From Streptomyces durmitorensis (lineage in GTDB: Bacteria; Actinomycetota; Actinomycetes; Streptomycetales; Streptomycetaceae): a stretch of DNA of 64,000 nucleotides. Of the stretch, positions 34,759-43,892 are shown one piece after another. The notes under the pieces were generated by a model. The model saw nothing but the letters and a program-made list of their open reading frames with translations, did no database searches and had not been told where the DNA came from. Numbering within the stretch: position 1 is the first letter of the stretch; each line of letters opens with the position of its first letter. Location: positions 8,246,001 through 8,310,000 of the forward strand of contig NZ_CP097289.1 in NCBI RefSeq assembly GCF_023498005.1, read 5' to 3'. The position numbers and the translations under genes were made by a program.

Positions 34759-35835
34759 TCAGTGTCCCGGTCGTGCCACGTAGTAGACGTTGAGGATGTC
34801 GCCCTCCACCTGGCGGACGTCGACGTCGCCGAATCCGGCCTCGGCCAGCATGCGCAGGGCGGTCTGCCTGCCCCACACCGTGCCGAGGCCGGCGCCGCCC
34901 TCGCCGAGGGAGACGGTCATGCAGTAGAAGACCGAGAAGGTGTAAAGGGTGGGGCCCAGCGGATGGTCGAGGTTCTCCTCCAGCTTGCTCGAGGCGGCGA
35001 TGTCCCCCATGAGGAACACACCGTCGTCGCGCAGGGCGTCGGCGATCGCCGACAGGGTGCGCGCCGGGCGGGCCAGGTCATGGATCACGTCGAAGGCAGT
35101 GATCAAGTCGTACGAGCCGGTCAGTTCGGCCGAGTCCGCCACGTCGAACCGGACGTTCGCAAGACCGCGCCGCGCAGCCTCGTCGCGAGCTGCCGCAATG
35201 CCGGTCTCGGACATGTCCACGCCGCGGAAGCGGCTGGCGGGAAACGCCTCGGCCAGGAGGATCACCGCATGCCCCTGCCCCGTACCGACGTCCAGCGCGT
35301 CGATGCCTTCACGCAGCCGCTCCGGCAGGCCGGGCGCCACCGGGACAATGGACTCCACGAGGGCGGCGTCGTACACCCTCGCGGTCTCCTCGGCCTGGAG
35401 ATCCTGGAAGCGGGGGTAGGACGAGTACGGCACGCCGCCGCCCTTGTGGAACGCCTCAAGGACCTGATCCTCGACGATGCCCAGGAGGGCGAGGTCCTGC
35501 AGGAAGGAGGCCATGTTGTCGGGGCCGGCGGCCCGGACGAGGGAAGCGGCGTGCTCGGGCGGCAGCCAGTACGTGCCGTCGTCCGGGGCGTACTCGACGA
35601 AGCCGCCCACGGTCATCCCGCCGAGCCACTCCCGTACGTAGCGCTCATCCAGGCCCGCGGCCTCGGCGATCCGCTCGCTGGTGGCCGGAGGCAGGCCGGA
35701 CAGCACGTCGAACAGTCTCGTCCGGTGACCGAGGCTGCACAGGTATCCCAGGCAGGAGTCATTGAGCACCTCGACCATCCGCTCCGCGAACCGCTCCTGC
35801 CGCACCGGGTCGAGGTCATGTGTCTGCGCGGTCAT
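34759..35835 (-). CDS. class I SAM methyltransferase with winged helix
   Basis: A 358-residue protein. The N-terminal winged-helix module (about 30-100) contains LFDVLSGLPPATSERIAEAAGL, and the SAM-binding domain carries IDALDVGTGQGHAVILLAEA and the YDLITAFDVIHDLARP post-motif. The layout matches mycobacterial Rv2258c-type and O-methyltransferase-like proteins. The second ATG (35835) is preferred because GGGGAG precedes it. A good -10-like TAGAAT lies in the leader about 85 bases upstream, followed by a GGTC/GACC inverted repeat. The substrate is unknown. Confidence 0.85.
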   Translation of the reverse strand: MTAQTHDLDPVRQERFAERMVEVLNDSCLGYLCSLGHRTRLFDVLSGLPPATSERIAEAAGLDERYVREWLGGMTVGGFVEYAPDDGTYWLPPEHAASLVRAAGPDNMASFLQDLALLGIVEDQVLEAFHKGGGVPYSSYPRFQDLQAEETARVYDAALVESIVPVAPGLPERLREGIDALDVGTGQGHAVILLAEAFPASRFRGVDMSETGIAAARDEAARRGLANVRFDVADSAELTGSYDLITAFDVIHDLARPARTLSAIADALRDDGVFLMGDIAASSKLEENLDHPLGPTLYTFSVFYCMTVSLGEGGAGLGTVWGRQTALRMLAEAGFGDVDVRQVEGDILNVYYVARPGH

Positions 35836-35889
35836 TTCGCTCCCCATCCTTCGGCCAGGAAGCTGCGGGCGGGGCGCTCTGCCACTGCT

Positions 35890-35902
35890 GGTCGAATTGA
35901 CC
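35890..35902. promoter_or_regulatory. small inverted repeat in methyltransferase leader
   Basis: GGTCGAATTGACC pairs GGTC with GACC around GAATT, in an unusually AT-rich patch between the alditol oxidase stop and the methyltransferase start. On the minus strand it lies just downstream of TAGAAT, so it could be an operator over the transcription start. Confidence 0.35.
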
Positions 35903-35971
35903 GGTTTGCTGCAATTCTACGCCGGAACTCCGAGGACGGCCCGGAGTAGCCGTGGCTCTCACGTGGCCGGG

Positions 35972-37270
<1,299 letters not shown>

Positions 37271-37274
37271 TCAC

Positions 37275-37304
37275 GGCCGCGGGACAGAAACCCACCCCGC
37301 GGCC
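37275..37304 (-). terminator. hairpin after the galactan operon
   Basis: GGCCGCGGG at 37275-37283 and CCCGCGGCC at 37296-37304 form a perfect 9-bp stem with a 12-base loop, between the lacI stop and the alditol oxidase ribosome site. It probably ends or attenuates the leftward operon transcript. Confidence 0.55.
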
Positions 37305-37317
37305 TCGTCCTTGTACG

Positions 37318-38343
37318 TCAGGCGGAGCCGCGGATCACGAGCTCGGTCGGCAGGATGACCGCGGCCGGGTCCTCGCCGCCTATCTGGGCCAGCAGCACCC
37401 GCACCATCTCGGCGCTGATGCGGTCCCAGGGCTGGCGGACCGTCGTCAGCTCCGGGCGTGCGGTCAGGGCGGCGGGCGAGTCGTCGAAGCCGCCGACCGC
37501 GATGTCCTGCGGGACGCGGCGGTCCGCGCGGTCCAGAGCGGTGAGGACGCCCTGCGCCATGAGGTCCGATGCGACGAACACGGCGTCCAGATCGGGGGCT
37601 TGGGCAAGGAGCCGGGTCGCGGCGGCCTCACCGCCCGCCCGGCTGTAGTCGCCGGACGCGATGAGCCGCTCGTCGACCGTGATGCCCTCCTCGGCGAGGA
37701 TCTCCCGGTAGCCCGCGAGCCGGTCCACGCCGCCGGGGGTGTCGAGGGGCCCGGTCACCGTGCCGATGCGGCGCCGCCCGAGGGAGAGGAGATGGCGCAC
37801 CATGTCGCGTGCGCCGTCCCGGTCGTCCGCGGCCACATAGCTCACCTTGGAGGCCTGCCCGATCGGCTTCCCGCACGCCACCAGCGGGACTCCGGCATCG
37901 CGCAGCTCGTCCGCGACGGGGTCGCCGGAGTGGCTGGAGACCAGGAGCACCCCGTCGACGTGGCCCGCGGTGATGTAGCGCATGATGCGGCGCCGCTCGT
38001 CCGGGGTTCCGGCCAGCATCAGGAGCAGCGGGATGTCGTGCGCGGCGAGCGCCTGGGTGCAACCCCGCAGCAGGACATTGAAGTTCGGGTCCTCGAAGAA
38101 GCGCTCCTGCGGTTCGGTGAGCAGGAAACCCACCGAGTCGGAGCGCCCGGTGATCAGCGAGCGGGCGTGCCGGTTGACGACATAACCGGTCTTGCGGATG
38201 GCCGCGTTGACGGCTTCCTGGGCGGAAGGGCTCACATAGTGCCCGCCGTTGAGGACGCGGGACACCGTGCCGCGCGAGACGCCGGCCTCGCGGGCCACGT
38301 CGTGGATCGTCGGCGGCCTGCGCCTGCCCCCCGTTGCGTTCAT
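37318..38343 (-). CDS. LacI-family repressor of the galactan locus
   Basis: A 341-residue LacI/GalR regulator. The helix-turn-helix is TIHDVAREAGVSRGTVSRVL (about 12-31) with the hinge VNAAIRKTGYVVNRHARSL, and the rest is a periplasmic-binding-type sugar sensor. It is the last of four leftward genes, two bases after the second permease gene, so it is part of the operon it probably represses. The near-palindromic operator at 41564-41579 is the expected target. The likely effector is a galacto-oligosaccharide, as for GanR-type regulators. Confidence 0.92.
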   Translation of the reverse strand: MNATGGRRRPPTIHDVAREAGVSRGTVSRVLNGGHYVSPSAQEAVNAAIRKTGYVVNRHARSLITGRSDSVGFLLTEPQERFFEDPNFNVLLRGCTQALAAHDIPLLLMLAGTPDERRRIMRYITAGHVDGVLLVSSHSGDPVADELRDAGVPLVACGKPIGQASKVSYVAADDRDGARDMVRHLLSLGRRRIGTVTGPLDTPGGVDRLAGYREILAEEGITVDERLIASGDYSRAGGEAAATRLLAQAPDLDAVFVASDLMAQGVLTALDRADRRVPQDIAVGGFDDSPAALTARPELTTVRQPWDRISAEMVRVLLAQIGGEDPAAVILPTELVIRGSA

Positions 38344-38345
38344 GG

Positions 38346-39260
38346 TCACGACTTTACGGCTCCGGACAGCAGGTCGAGGCTCCAGAAGCGCTGGATGACC
38401 AGGAAGAGGGCGATGAGCGGTACGACGGCCAGAAGGGCCCCGGTGATCACCAGGGTGTAGAGCGCGGGGGTGTTGGAGCCCTGTTCCAGGAGCGTGAACA
38501 GACCCAGCGTGATGGGGAACTTCTCGTCGTCGCTGAGCATGATGTAGGGGAGCAGGAAGTTGTTCCACACCGCCACGAACTGGCAGAGGAACACCGTCAC
38601 GAGGCCCGGCACCATCATCGGCAGCGCGATCCGCGTGAAGATCCGCCACTCGCTCGCGCCGTCCATCCGCCCGGCCTCCACGACATCGCCGGGCACGGCC
38701 GAAGCGGCGTAGATCCGGGCGAGGTACACGCCATAGGGGGAGAGGATCAGCGGCATCAGGACCGATGCGTAGGAGTCGGTGAGGTCGGCCTTCGCGAGCA
38801 GGAGGTACTGCGGCACGGCCAGGATCACCGGCGGCATCAGGACGCCCGCCATGAGGATGTTGAAGACGGTCTCGCGGCCGCGGAAGCGGTAGATCGCGAG
38901 CGCGTAGCCGCTGACCGCGGAGACGGCCGTGGACAGGAGCGCGCCCAGGCCCGCGTAGAGCGCGGAGTTGCCCATCCACTGCCAGTAGATGCCGTCGCGG
39001 TAGGCGGACAGGTCCGTGAGGTTGTCGGCGAAGCCGCTGCCGGGCCAGAACGTGAACGTGGAGAACAGCTCGCGGCCCGACTTGGTGGAGGCGATCACCA
39101 CCCAGAGCACGGGCAGCAGGCAGTACAGGGCGCCGAGCGCGAGGACGGCGGTCGGAAGCACGGCGATCCGGCGGGGCGGGGGCGGGCCCTGTGCGGTGCC
39201 GGGGGTGGTGCCCGCGGCGGGCCGGGTCTTGCGGACGGCGAGTGAGCCCGGCGAACTCAT
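38346..39260 (-). CDS. sugar ABC transporter permease, MalG/GanQ type
   Basis: A 304-residue inner-membrane permease with about six helices. The EAA loop is visible as DVVEAGRMDGASEWRIFTRIALPMM, and the MalG-type ending is WNNFLLPYIML with a C-terminal FWSLDLLSGAVKS. It overlaps the preceding permease gene by four bases. With its partner and the binding protein it forms a carbohydrate importer; the ATPase is missing from the locus and is probably the shared MsiK-type ATPase used by Streptomyces sugar importers. Confidence 0.93.
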   Translation of the reverse strand: MSSPGSLAVRKTRPAAGTTPGTAQGPPPPRRIAVLPTAVLALGALYCLLPVLWVVIASTKSGRELFSTFTFWPGSGFADNLTDLSAYRDGIYWQWMGNSALYAGLGALLSTAVSAVSGYALAIYRFRGRETVFNILMAGVLMPPVILAVPQYLLLAKADLTDSYASVLMPLILSPYGVYLARIYAASAVPGDVVEAGRMDGASEWRIFTRIALPMMVPGLVTVFLCQFVAVWNNFLLPYIMLSDDEKFPITLGLFTLLEQGSNTPALYTLVITGALLAVVPLIALFLVIQRFWSLDLLSGAVKS

Positions 39261-40189
39261 CGGGTCGCCTCCTTCTTCGTACGGGAGTTCGCGGCGCGCA
39301 GGAACCCGAAGGACAGGACGAGCGTGGCGACCGCGATGATTACGGCGGTGGCGGCGGCGGAGTTGATGTCACCCTTGCCGAAGGCGTCCTGGTACACCTT
39401 CATCAGCGGACTCCAGGTGGTGGAGACGGAGTTGGTGAGCGGCTTGAGGGTGGTGGGCTCGCTGAACACCTGGAGCGTCGCGATGATCGAGAAGAAGAAC
39501 GTGAGCACCAGCGAGGGCGCCACCATCGGGATCTTGATCCGCAGCGCGATCTGGAGCTGTGAGCAGCCGTCGAGCTTCGCCGCCTCGTGGACCTCGGCCG
39601 GGATGGCCCGCAGCGAGGTGTAGATGACGATCATGTTGAAGCCGGTGCCGCCCCAGACCGCGATGTTCGAGAGCGCGAGATAGAGGGGGCCGCCGTCGAG
39701 CAGATCGGGCTGTGGCAGGCCCAGCTTGTCGAGGACGTAGAAGAAGGGGCTGACGTCCTGGAGGTAGAGGAATCCCCACAGGAGCGCGGCGATGACCCCG
39801 GGCACGGCGTACGGCAGGAAGATCGCGAGGCGTGTGAAGGGGGTGAGGCGCACCCGCTCGGTGTCCAGGAGCAGCGCGAAGAGCAGGGCGAGGCCGAGCA
39901 TCACCGGGATGACGATGGCGCCGTACCCGAGCACGCGCAGCGCGCCGTGCAGGAGCTCGGAGTCGGTGAGCGCGTCGGTGTAGTTGCCGATCCCGGCCCA
40001 CACCTCGCGCCGGGCGTCCTTGCCGAGGCCGAGGCCTTCCACCTCGACCTTGTGGAGGCTGAGCCAGAGCGCGTAGCCGATGGGCAGCGCGAAGAAGAGC
40101 GCGAAGAGCAGCGTGGCGGGGAGCAGGAAGGCGTACGGAGCGCTCCTGACCCCGTGGGACGTGCGGCGGCGGGGGCGTGCGGAGGTCAC
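39257..40189 (-). CDS. sugar ABC transporter permease, MalF/GanP type
   Basis: A 310-residue permease with about six helices, opening PYAFLLPATLLFALFFALPIGYAL and carrying the EAA loop EVHEAAKLDGCSQLQIALRI. The GTG start at 40189 overlaps the binding-protein stop (GTGA). The frame continues upstream through the binding-protein gene but that part is a coding-bias artefact. It forms the heterodimeric channel with the next gene. Confidence 0.92.
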   Translation of the reverse strand: MTSARPRRRTSHGVRSAPYAFLLPATLLFALFFALPIGYALWLSLHKVEVEGLGLGKDARREVWAGIGNYTDALTDSELLHGALRVLGYGAIVIPVMLGLALLFALLLDTERVRLTPFTRLAIFLPYAVPGVIAALLWGFLYLQDVSPFFYVLDKLGLPQPDLLDGGPLYLALSNIAVWGGTGFNMIVIYTSLRAIPAEVHEAAKLDGCSQLQIALRIKIPMVAPSLVLTFFFSIIATLQVFSEPTTLKPLTNSVSTTWSPLMKVYQDAFGKGDINSAAATAVIIAVATLVLSFGFLRAANSRTKKEATR

Positions 40190-41505
40190 GGCGCGACTCC
40201 GAAGCCCTGCTTCTTCAGGTCGGCCACGGTCGTGTCCTGCATGGTGTTCAGGGCGCCGCCGAAGTCGGACCTGTTCTTGGCGGCCGAGCCGAAGGCGTCC
40301 TTGAACGAGGTGTACGCGACGTTCACGTTCGGGCCCCAGGCGCCGGGAGCCGCGGTCTTCGCGATCTTCGCTGCCTGGGGGTAGAAGTCCTGCTGGCCGG
40401 CGAAGAAGGCAGGGGGCTCGGTGAACGCGCCGCTGGTCTGGGCGGCGGTGGCGGCGGGGTAGATGCCGCCTTCCTTCGCGAGCGCGTCCAGGGCCTTCGG
40501 GTCGGTGTTCAGCCAGGCGGCGAACTTGGCGGCGGCCTCCTTGTGCCCGCTGTCGGTGGTGACGGCGGTCGAGGATCCGCCCCAACTCCCCGTGGTGTGC
40601 TCGCCCTTGGACCACTGCGGCAGCGGCGCCATGGCCCACTTGCCCTTGGTGTCGGGTGCGGCGGTGGTGAGGGTGCCGGGCGCCCACACGGCACTGACCC
40701 AGGCGATCTGCTTGCCGGTGTTCAGGGCCTTGTTCCAGGCGGGGGTGTACATCGGCTGGTTGTCGACGGCGCCCTCCTTGACGAGGCCGCCCCAGAAGTC
40801 GGCGACCTTGCGCGTGGCGCCGTCGTCGATGCCGACCTTCCACTTCTCGCCCTTGGTGGTCCACCACTTGGCGCCCGCCTGCTGGGCGAGGCCCGCGAAG
40901 AGCCCGGAGTCGTTCGCGGAGAACGTGGTGAGGTCCTTGTCCGGCGCCTTCTTCTTCAGCGCTCGGGCCGTCTCGGCGAACTCGTCCCACGTGGCGGGGA
41001 CCTTGAGGTCGTACTTCTTGAAGAGGTCCGCGCGGTAGTAGAACATCATCGGCCCCGAGTCCTGCGGCACCGCGTACACCGCGTCCGAGCCGAGTGTCGT
41101 CTGCTGCCAGACGCCCTCGGGGAACTCGCCCTTCACCACGCCCACTTCACCGGATATGTCGGCGAGCGCGTCGTTGCTGACGAGGGTCGGCAGCGCCTGG
41201 TACTCGGCCTGGACCAGGTCGGGGGCCTTCTTGGCCTTGTGAGCGGTGAGGATCTTGGTGACCAGCGTGTCGCCGGACGCCTGCTTCTTGACCGTGACGT
41301 CGATCTGTTCCTTCTTGCCGGGCCCCTTGTTCCAGAGGTCGACGACCTTGTCCATGCCGGGCGTCCAGGCCCAGTACGTCAGGGAGGCGGGGCCCGAATC
41401 ACCCTTGCTCTCGTCGTCCGACGAGCCGCAGGCGGTGAGCGCCGCGGCGCCGAGGGCGAGGGCGAGCGAAGTGGCGCAGAAGCGGCGGTGCTTCGTGAAC
41501 GGCAT
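40186..41505 (-). CDS. lipoprotein sugar-binding protein of the galactan importer
   Basis: A 439-residue extracellular solute-binding protein (family 1). A signal peptide ends in the lipobox LTAC with the lipidated cysteine at about residue 26, followed by a Ser/Asp-rich spacer and the binding domain (SLTYWAWTPGMDKVVDLWN, then LFKKYDLKVPATWDEF). AGGGGAG precedes the ATG at 41505. It is the first gene of the operon and sits directly behind the promoter and operator at 41564-41606. The adjoining beta-galactosidase and endo-galactanase genes indicate galacto-oligosaccharides as ligand, parallel to GanS of Bacillus subtilis. Confidence 0.92.
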   Translation of the reverse strand: MPFTKHRRFCATSLALALGAAALTACGSSDDESKGDSGPASLTYWAWTPGMDKVVDLWNKGPGKKEQIDVTVKKQASGDTLVTKILTAHKAKKAPDLVQAEYQALPTLVSNDALADISGEVGVVKGEFPEGVWQQTTLGSDAVYAVPQDSGPMMFYYRADLFKKYDLKVPATWDEFAETARALKKKAPDKDLTTFSANDSGLFAGLAQQAGAKWWTTKGEKWKVGIDDGATRKVADFWGGLVKEGAVDNQPMYTPAWNKALNTGKQIAWVSAVWAPGTLTTAAPDTKGKWAMAPLPQWSKGEHTTGSWGGSSTAVTTDSGHKEAAAKFAAWLNTDPKALDALAKEGGIYPAATAAQTSGAFTEPPAFFAGQQDFYPQAAKIAKTAAPGAWGPNVNVAYTSFKDAFGSAAKNRSDFGGALNTMQDTTVADLKKQGFGVAP

Positions 41506-41563
41506 GGATGGTCTCCCCTTACCGGGTGGCTGTGCCCGCTGTGTCGAGCGGCCTGCCACGCAT

Positions 41564-41579
41564 CTGTGAGCGTTCACAG
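41564..41579. promoter_or_regulatory. LacI-type operator
   Basis: CTGTGAGCGTTCACAG is a 16-bp palindrome with the central CG typical of LacI-family sites; only the third base pair from the centre is not symmetric. On the minus strand it begins within the -10 element of the promoter for the binding-protein gene, so bound repressor would prevent initiation. Confidence 0.75.
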
Positions 41580-41606
41580 TAGAGAAACATCCAGGACACT
41601 TGTCAA
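41578..41606 (-). promoter_or_regulatory. promoter of the galactan importer operon
   Basis: On the minus strand TTGACA (41606-41601), a spacer of exactly 17 bases, and TCTACT (41583-41578) form a good housekeeping-type promoter, one of the clearest in the window. The LacI operator overlaps its -10 end. The leader to the ATG would be about 65 bases. Confidence 0.65.
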
Positions 41607-41657
41607 TGGTTGTTGCTGTGCGGTTATGTTGAACTCAGAACCGTGAAAGTGTGTGTG

Positions 41658-41698
41658 CACGTTCCCAATTGATGTTTCCACTCACGTTCCCAACTGAT
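41658..41698 (+). repeat. direct repeats upstream of the beta-galactosidase gene
   Basis: CACGTTCCCAATTGAT at 41658-41673 recurs at 41683-41698 with one change. The 25-bp period is close to two and a half helical turns. They lie between the divergent promoter region and the beta-galactosidase start and could bind a second regulator. Confidence 0.6.
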
Positions 41699-41718
41699 CG
41701 ACGACTCGGGAGAGATCC

Positions 41719-43740
41719 ATGCCGGAGACCACCCCCACGGGCCTGACCGGGCTCGCCTTCGGTGGGGACTACAACCCCGAGCAGTGGCCGGAATCCGTCT
41801 GGCGCGAGGACATGGCGCTGATGCGCGAGGCCGGCGTCACGATGGTGAGCGTCGGGATCTTCTCCTGGGCTCTGCTCGAACCGTCCCCCGGCACGCACGA
41901 CTTCGGCTGGCTCGACCGGGTCATGGACCTCCTGCACGAGAACGGCATCCGCGCCGACCTCGGCACCCCGACGGTCGCGCCGCCCGCCTGGTTCTACCGC
42001 GCGCACCCCGACGCCCTGCCCGTCACCGCCGAGGGCGTGCGCTACGCATTCGGCTCACGCGGCGCCATCTGCCACAGCAACACCGCCTACCGCGAGGCGT
42101 CCGCCGCCATCACGGAGCAGCTCGCCCGCCGGTACGCCGAGCACCCCGCGCTCGCGATGTGGCACGTCCACAACGAGTACGGGGTGCCGGTCTCCGCCTG
42201 CTACTGCGACTCCTGCGCCACGCACTTCCGGGTCTGGCTCAGGGCGGCGTACGGGAGTGTGGAGGCGGTCAACGAGGCGTGGGGCACGGCGTTTTGGGGG
42301 CAGCGCTACGGCTCCATCGAGGAGATCGAGCCGCCGCGTGTCACGCCCACGGTCGGCAACCCGGCCCAGGCCCTGGACTACCGCAGATTCGCCGACGCCA
42401 CCCTGCGCGAGAACTTCGTGCGCGAACGCGACATCCTGCACCGCCTCGCCCCCGGCACCCCCGTCACCACCAACTTCATGACCGCCCTGAGCCAGTGCGA
42501 CTCCCTGGACTACTGGGCCTGGGGCCGCGAGGTCGACCTCGTGACCAACGACCACTATCTGATCACCGACGGCCGCCGCACCCACGTCAACCTCGCCATG
42601 GCCGCCGACCTCACCCGCTCCGTCGCGGGCGGCGCCCCCTGGCTGCTCCTGGAACACTCCACGTCCGGCGTCAACTGGCAGCCCCGCAACCCCGCGAAGG
42701 CGCCGGGGCAGATGGCCCGAAACTCCCTGGCCCACGTCGCGCGCGGCTCCGAGGGCGCCCTGTTCTTCCAGTGGCGGCAGTCCCGGAGCGGCGCGGAGAA
42801 GTTCCACTCGGCGATGCTGCCGCACGCGGGAACGGACTCCCGGGTCTGGAGCGAGGTGGTCGAACTGGGCGCTTCAGTAAGTGAATTGGCTTCGCTGAAG
42901 AGCACGCGGACCGTCGCCGACGTGGCGATGCTGTGGGACTGGCACTCCTGGTGGGCGCAGTCCCTGCAGTGGCGGCCCAGCGAGGACCACGACGCACGGG
43001 AGCGCGCCGACACGTTCTACGAGGCTCTCTACGACCGCCACCTCACCGTCGACTTCGCCCACCCCGAGGCCGACCTGTCGGCATACCCCCTGGTGGTCGT
43101 GCCAGCGCTGTATCTGGCGACGGAGGCCGCGGCCCTCAACCTCAAGGAGTACGTGGCGCAGGGCGGCACCCTCCTCGTCTCCTACTTCTCCGGCATCGTC
43201 GACGAGCACGACGCCGTGCACCCCGGCCCCTGCCCCGGCGCCCTGCGCGACGTGCTCGGCCTGACCGTCGAGGAGTTCTCACCGCTGCTCGACGGCCGTT
43301 CGGTGCGCATCACCGGACCCGACGGCGCCGAACTCACCGGCGACGTGTGGACCGAGTTCGTCGTGCCGCGCGGCGCCGAGACCGTGTGGACGTACGCGGA
43401 CGGCCTGGCCGCGGGACGGCCCGCCGTCACCCGGCACCGCATCGGCGACGGCACCGCCTGGTACGTCTCCACGCGGCTGACCGCACGCGATCTCGACACC
43501 CTGGTCGCCGGTGCCTGCGCCGACGCGGGCGTCACCGAGCGGCCCGAACTCCCGCGTGACGTCGAGGTCGTGACCCGGCGGGGCGACACCGGCACCTTCG
43601 TCTTCGCGATCAACCACACCGAGTCCGAGGCCAAGGTGCCGCTCGACGCCCACGGCACCGAACTCCTCACCGGCGAGCGCGCCGCGGGCCGCCTCGCCGT
43701 GCCCGCGGGCGCCGTACGGGTCGTCCGCCTCGACGGCTGA
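41719..43740 (+). CDS. GH42 beta-galactosidase
   Basis: A 673-residue cytoplasmic enzyme. The TIM barrel opens with GGDYNPEQWPESVWREDM. The acid/base is E153 in WHVHNEYG and the nucleophile is E312 in LLLEHSTSG. Cysteines 119, 161, 163 and 166 (the latter in CYCDSC) correspond to the GH42 zinc cluster. Trimerisation and C-terminal beta domains follow. GGGAGAG precedes the ATG. It would hydrolyse galacto-oligosaccharides taken up by the adjoining ABC importer, as GanA does in Bacillus. It is divergent from the importer operon and shares its intergenic region. Confidence 0.94.
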   Translation: MPETTPTGLTGLAFGGDYNPEQWPESVWREDMALMREAGVTMVSVGIFSWALLEPSPGTHDFGWLDRVMDLLHENGIRADLGTPTVAPPAWFYRAHPDALPVTAEGVRYAFGSRGAICHSNTAYREASAAITEQLARRYAEHPALAMWHVHNEYGVPVSACYCDSCATHFRVWLRAAYGSVEAVNEAWGTAFWGQRYGSIEEIEPPRVTPTVGNPAQALDYRRFADATLRENFVRERDILHRLAPGTPVTTNFMTALSQCDSLDYWAWGREVDLVTNDHYLITDGRRTHVNLAMAADLTRSVAGGAPWLLLEHSTSGVNWQPRNPAKAPGQMARNSLAHVARGSEGALFFQWRQSRSGAEKFHSAMLPHAGTDSRVWSEVVELGASVSELASLKSTRTVADVAMLWDWHSWWAQSLQWRPSEDHDARERADTFYEALYDRHLTVDFAHPEADLSAYPLVVVPALYLATEAAALNLKEYVAQGGTLLVSYFSGIVDEHDAVHPGPCPGALRDVLGLTVEEFSPLLDGRSVRITGPDGAELTGDVWTEFVVPRGAETVWTYADGLAAGRPAVTRHRIGDGTAWYVSTRLTARDLDTLVAGACADAGVTERPELPRDVEVVTRRGDTGTFVFAINHTESEAKVPLDAHGTELLTGERAAGRLAVPAGAVRVVRLDG

Positions 43741-43756
43741 CCTACCCCCCCAGACG

Positions 43757-43791
43757 CCGGGCGGGTCCGTGGGGGACCCCACCCGGCCCGG
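43757..43791 (+). terminator. GC-rich hairpin after the beta-galactosidase gene
   Basis: CCGGGCGGGTCC is followed after a few bases by GGGACCCCACCCGGCCCGG, giving a long but imperfect GC stem with no U-run. It begins 16 bases past the stop codon and may separate this transcript from the GH53 gene. Confidence 0.45.
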
Positions 43792-43892
43792 TGGCGTCGC
43801 GCGGAGACCTCTGAGCGCGGAGATCCTCCGGCGCGGCGCCACCGCCCCCCCATCCCCACCCCAAGTACCGCGAAGTCGAAGGGACATCGACG

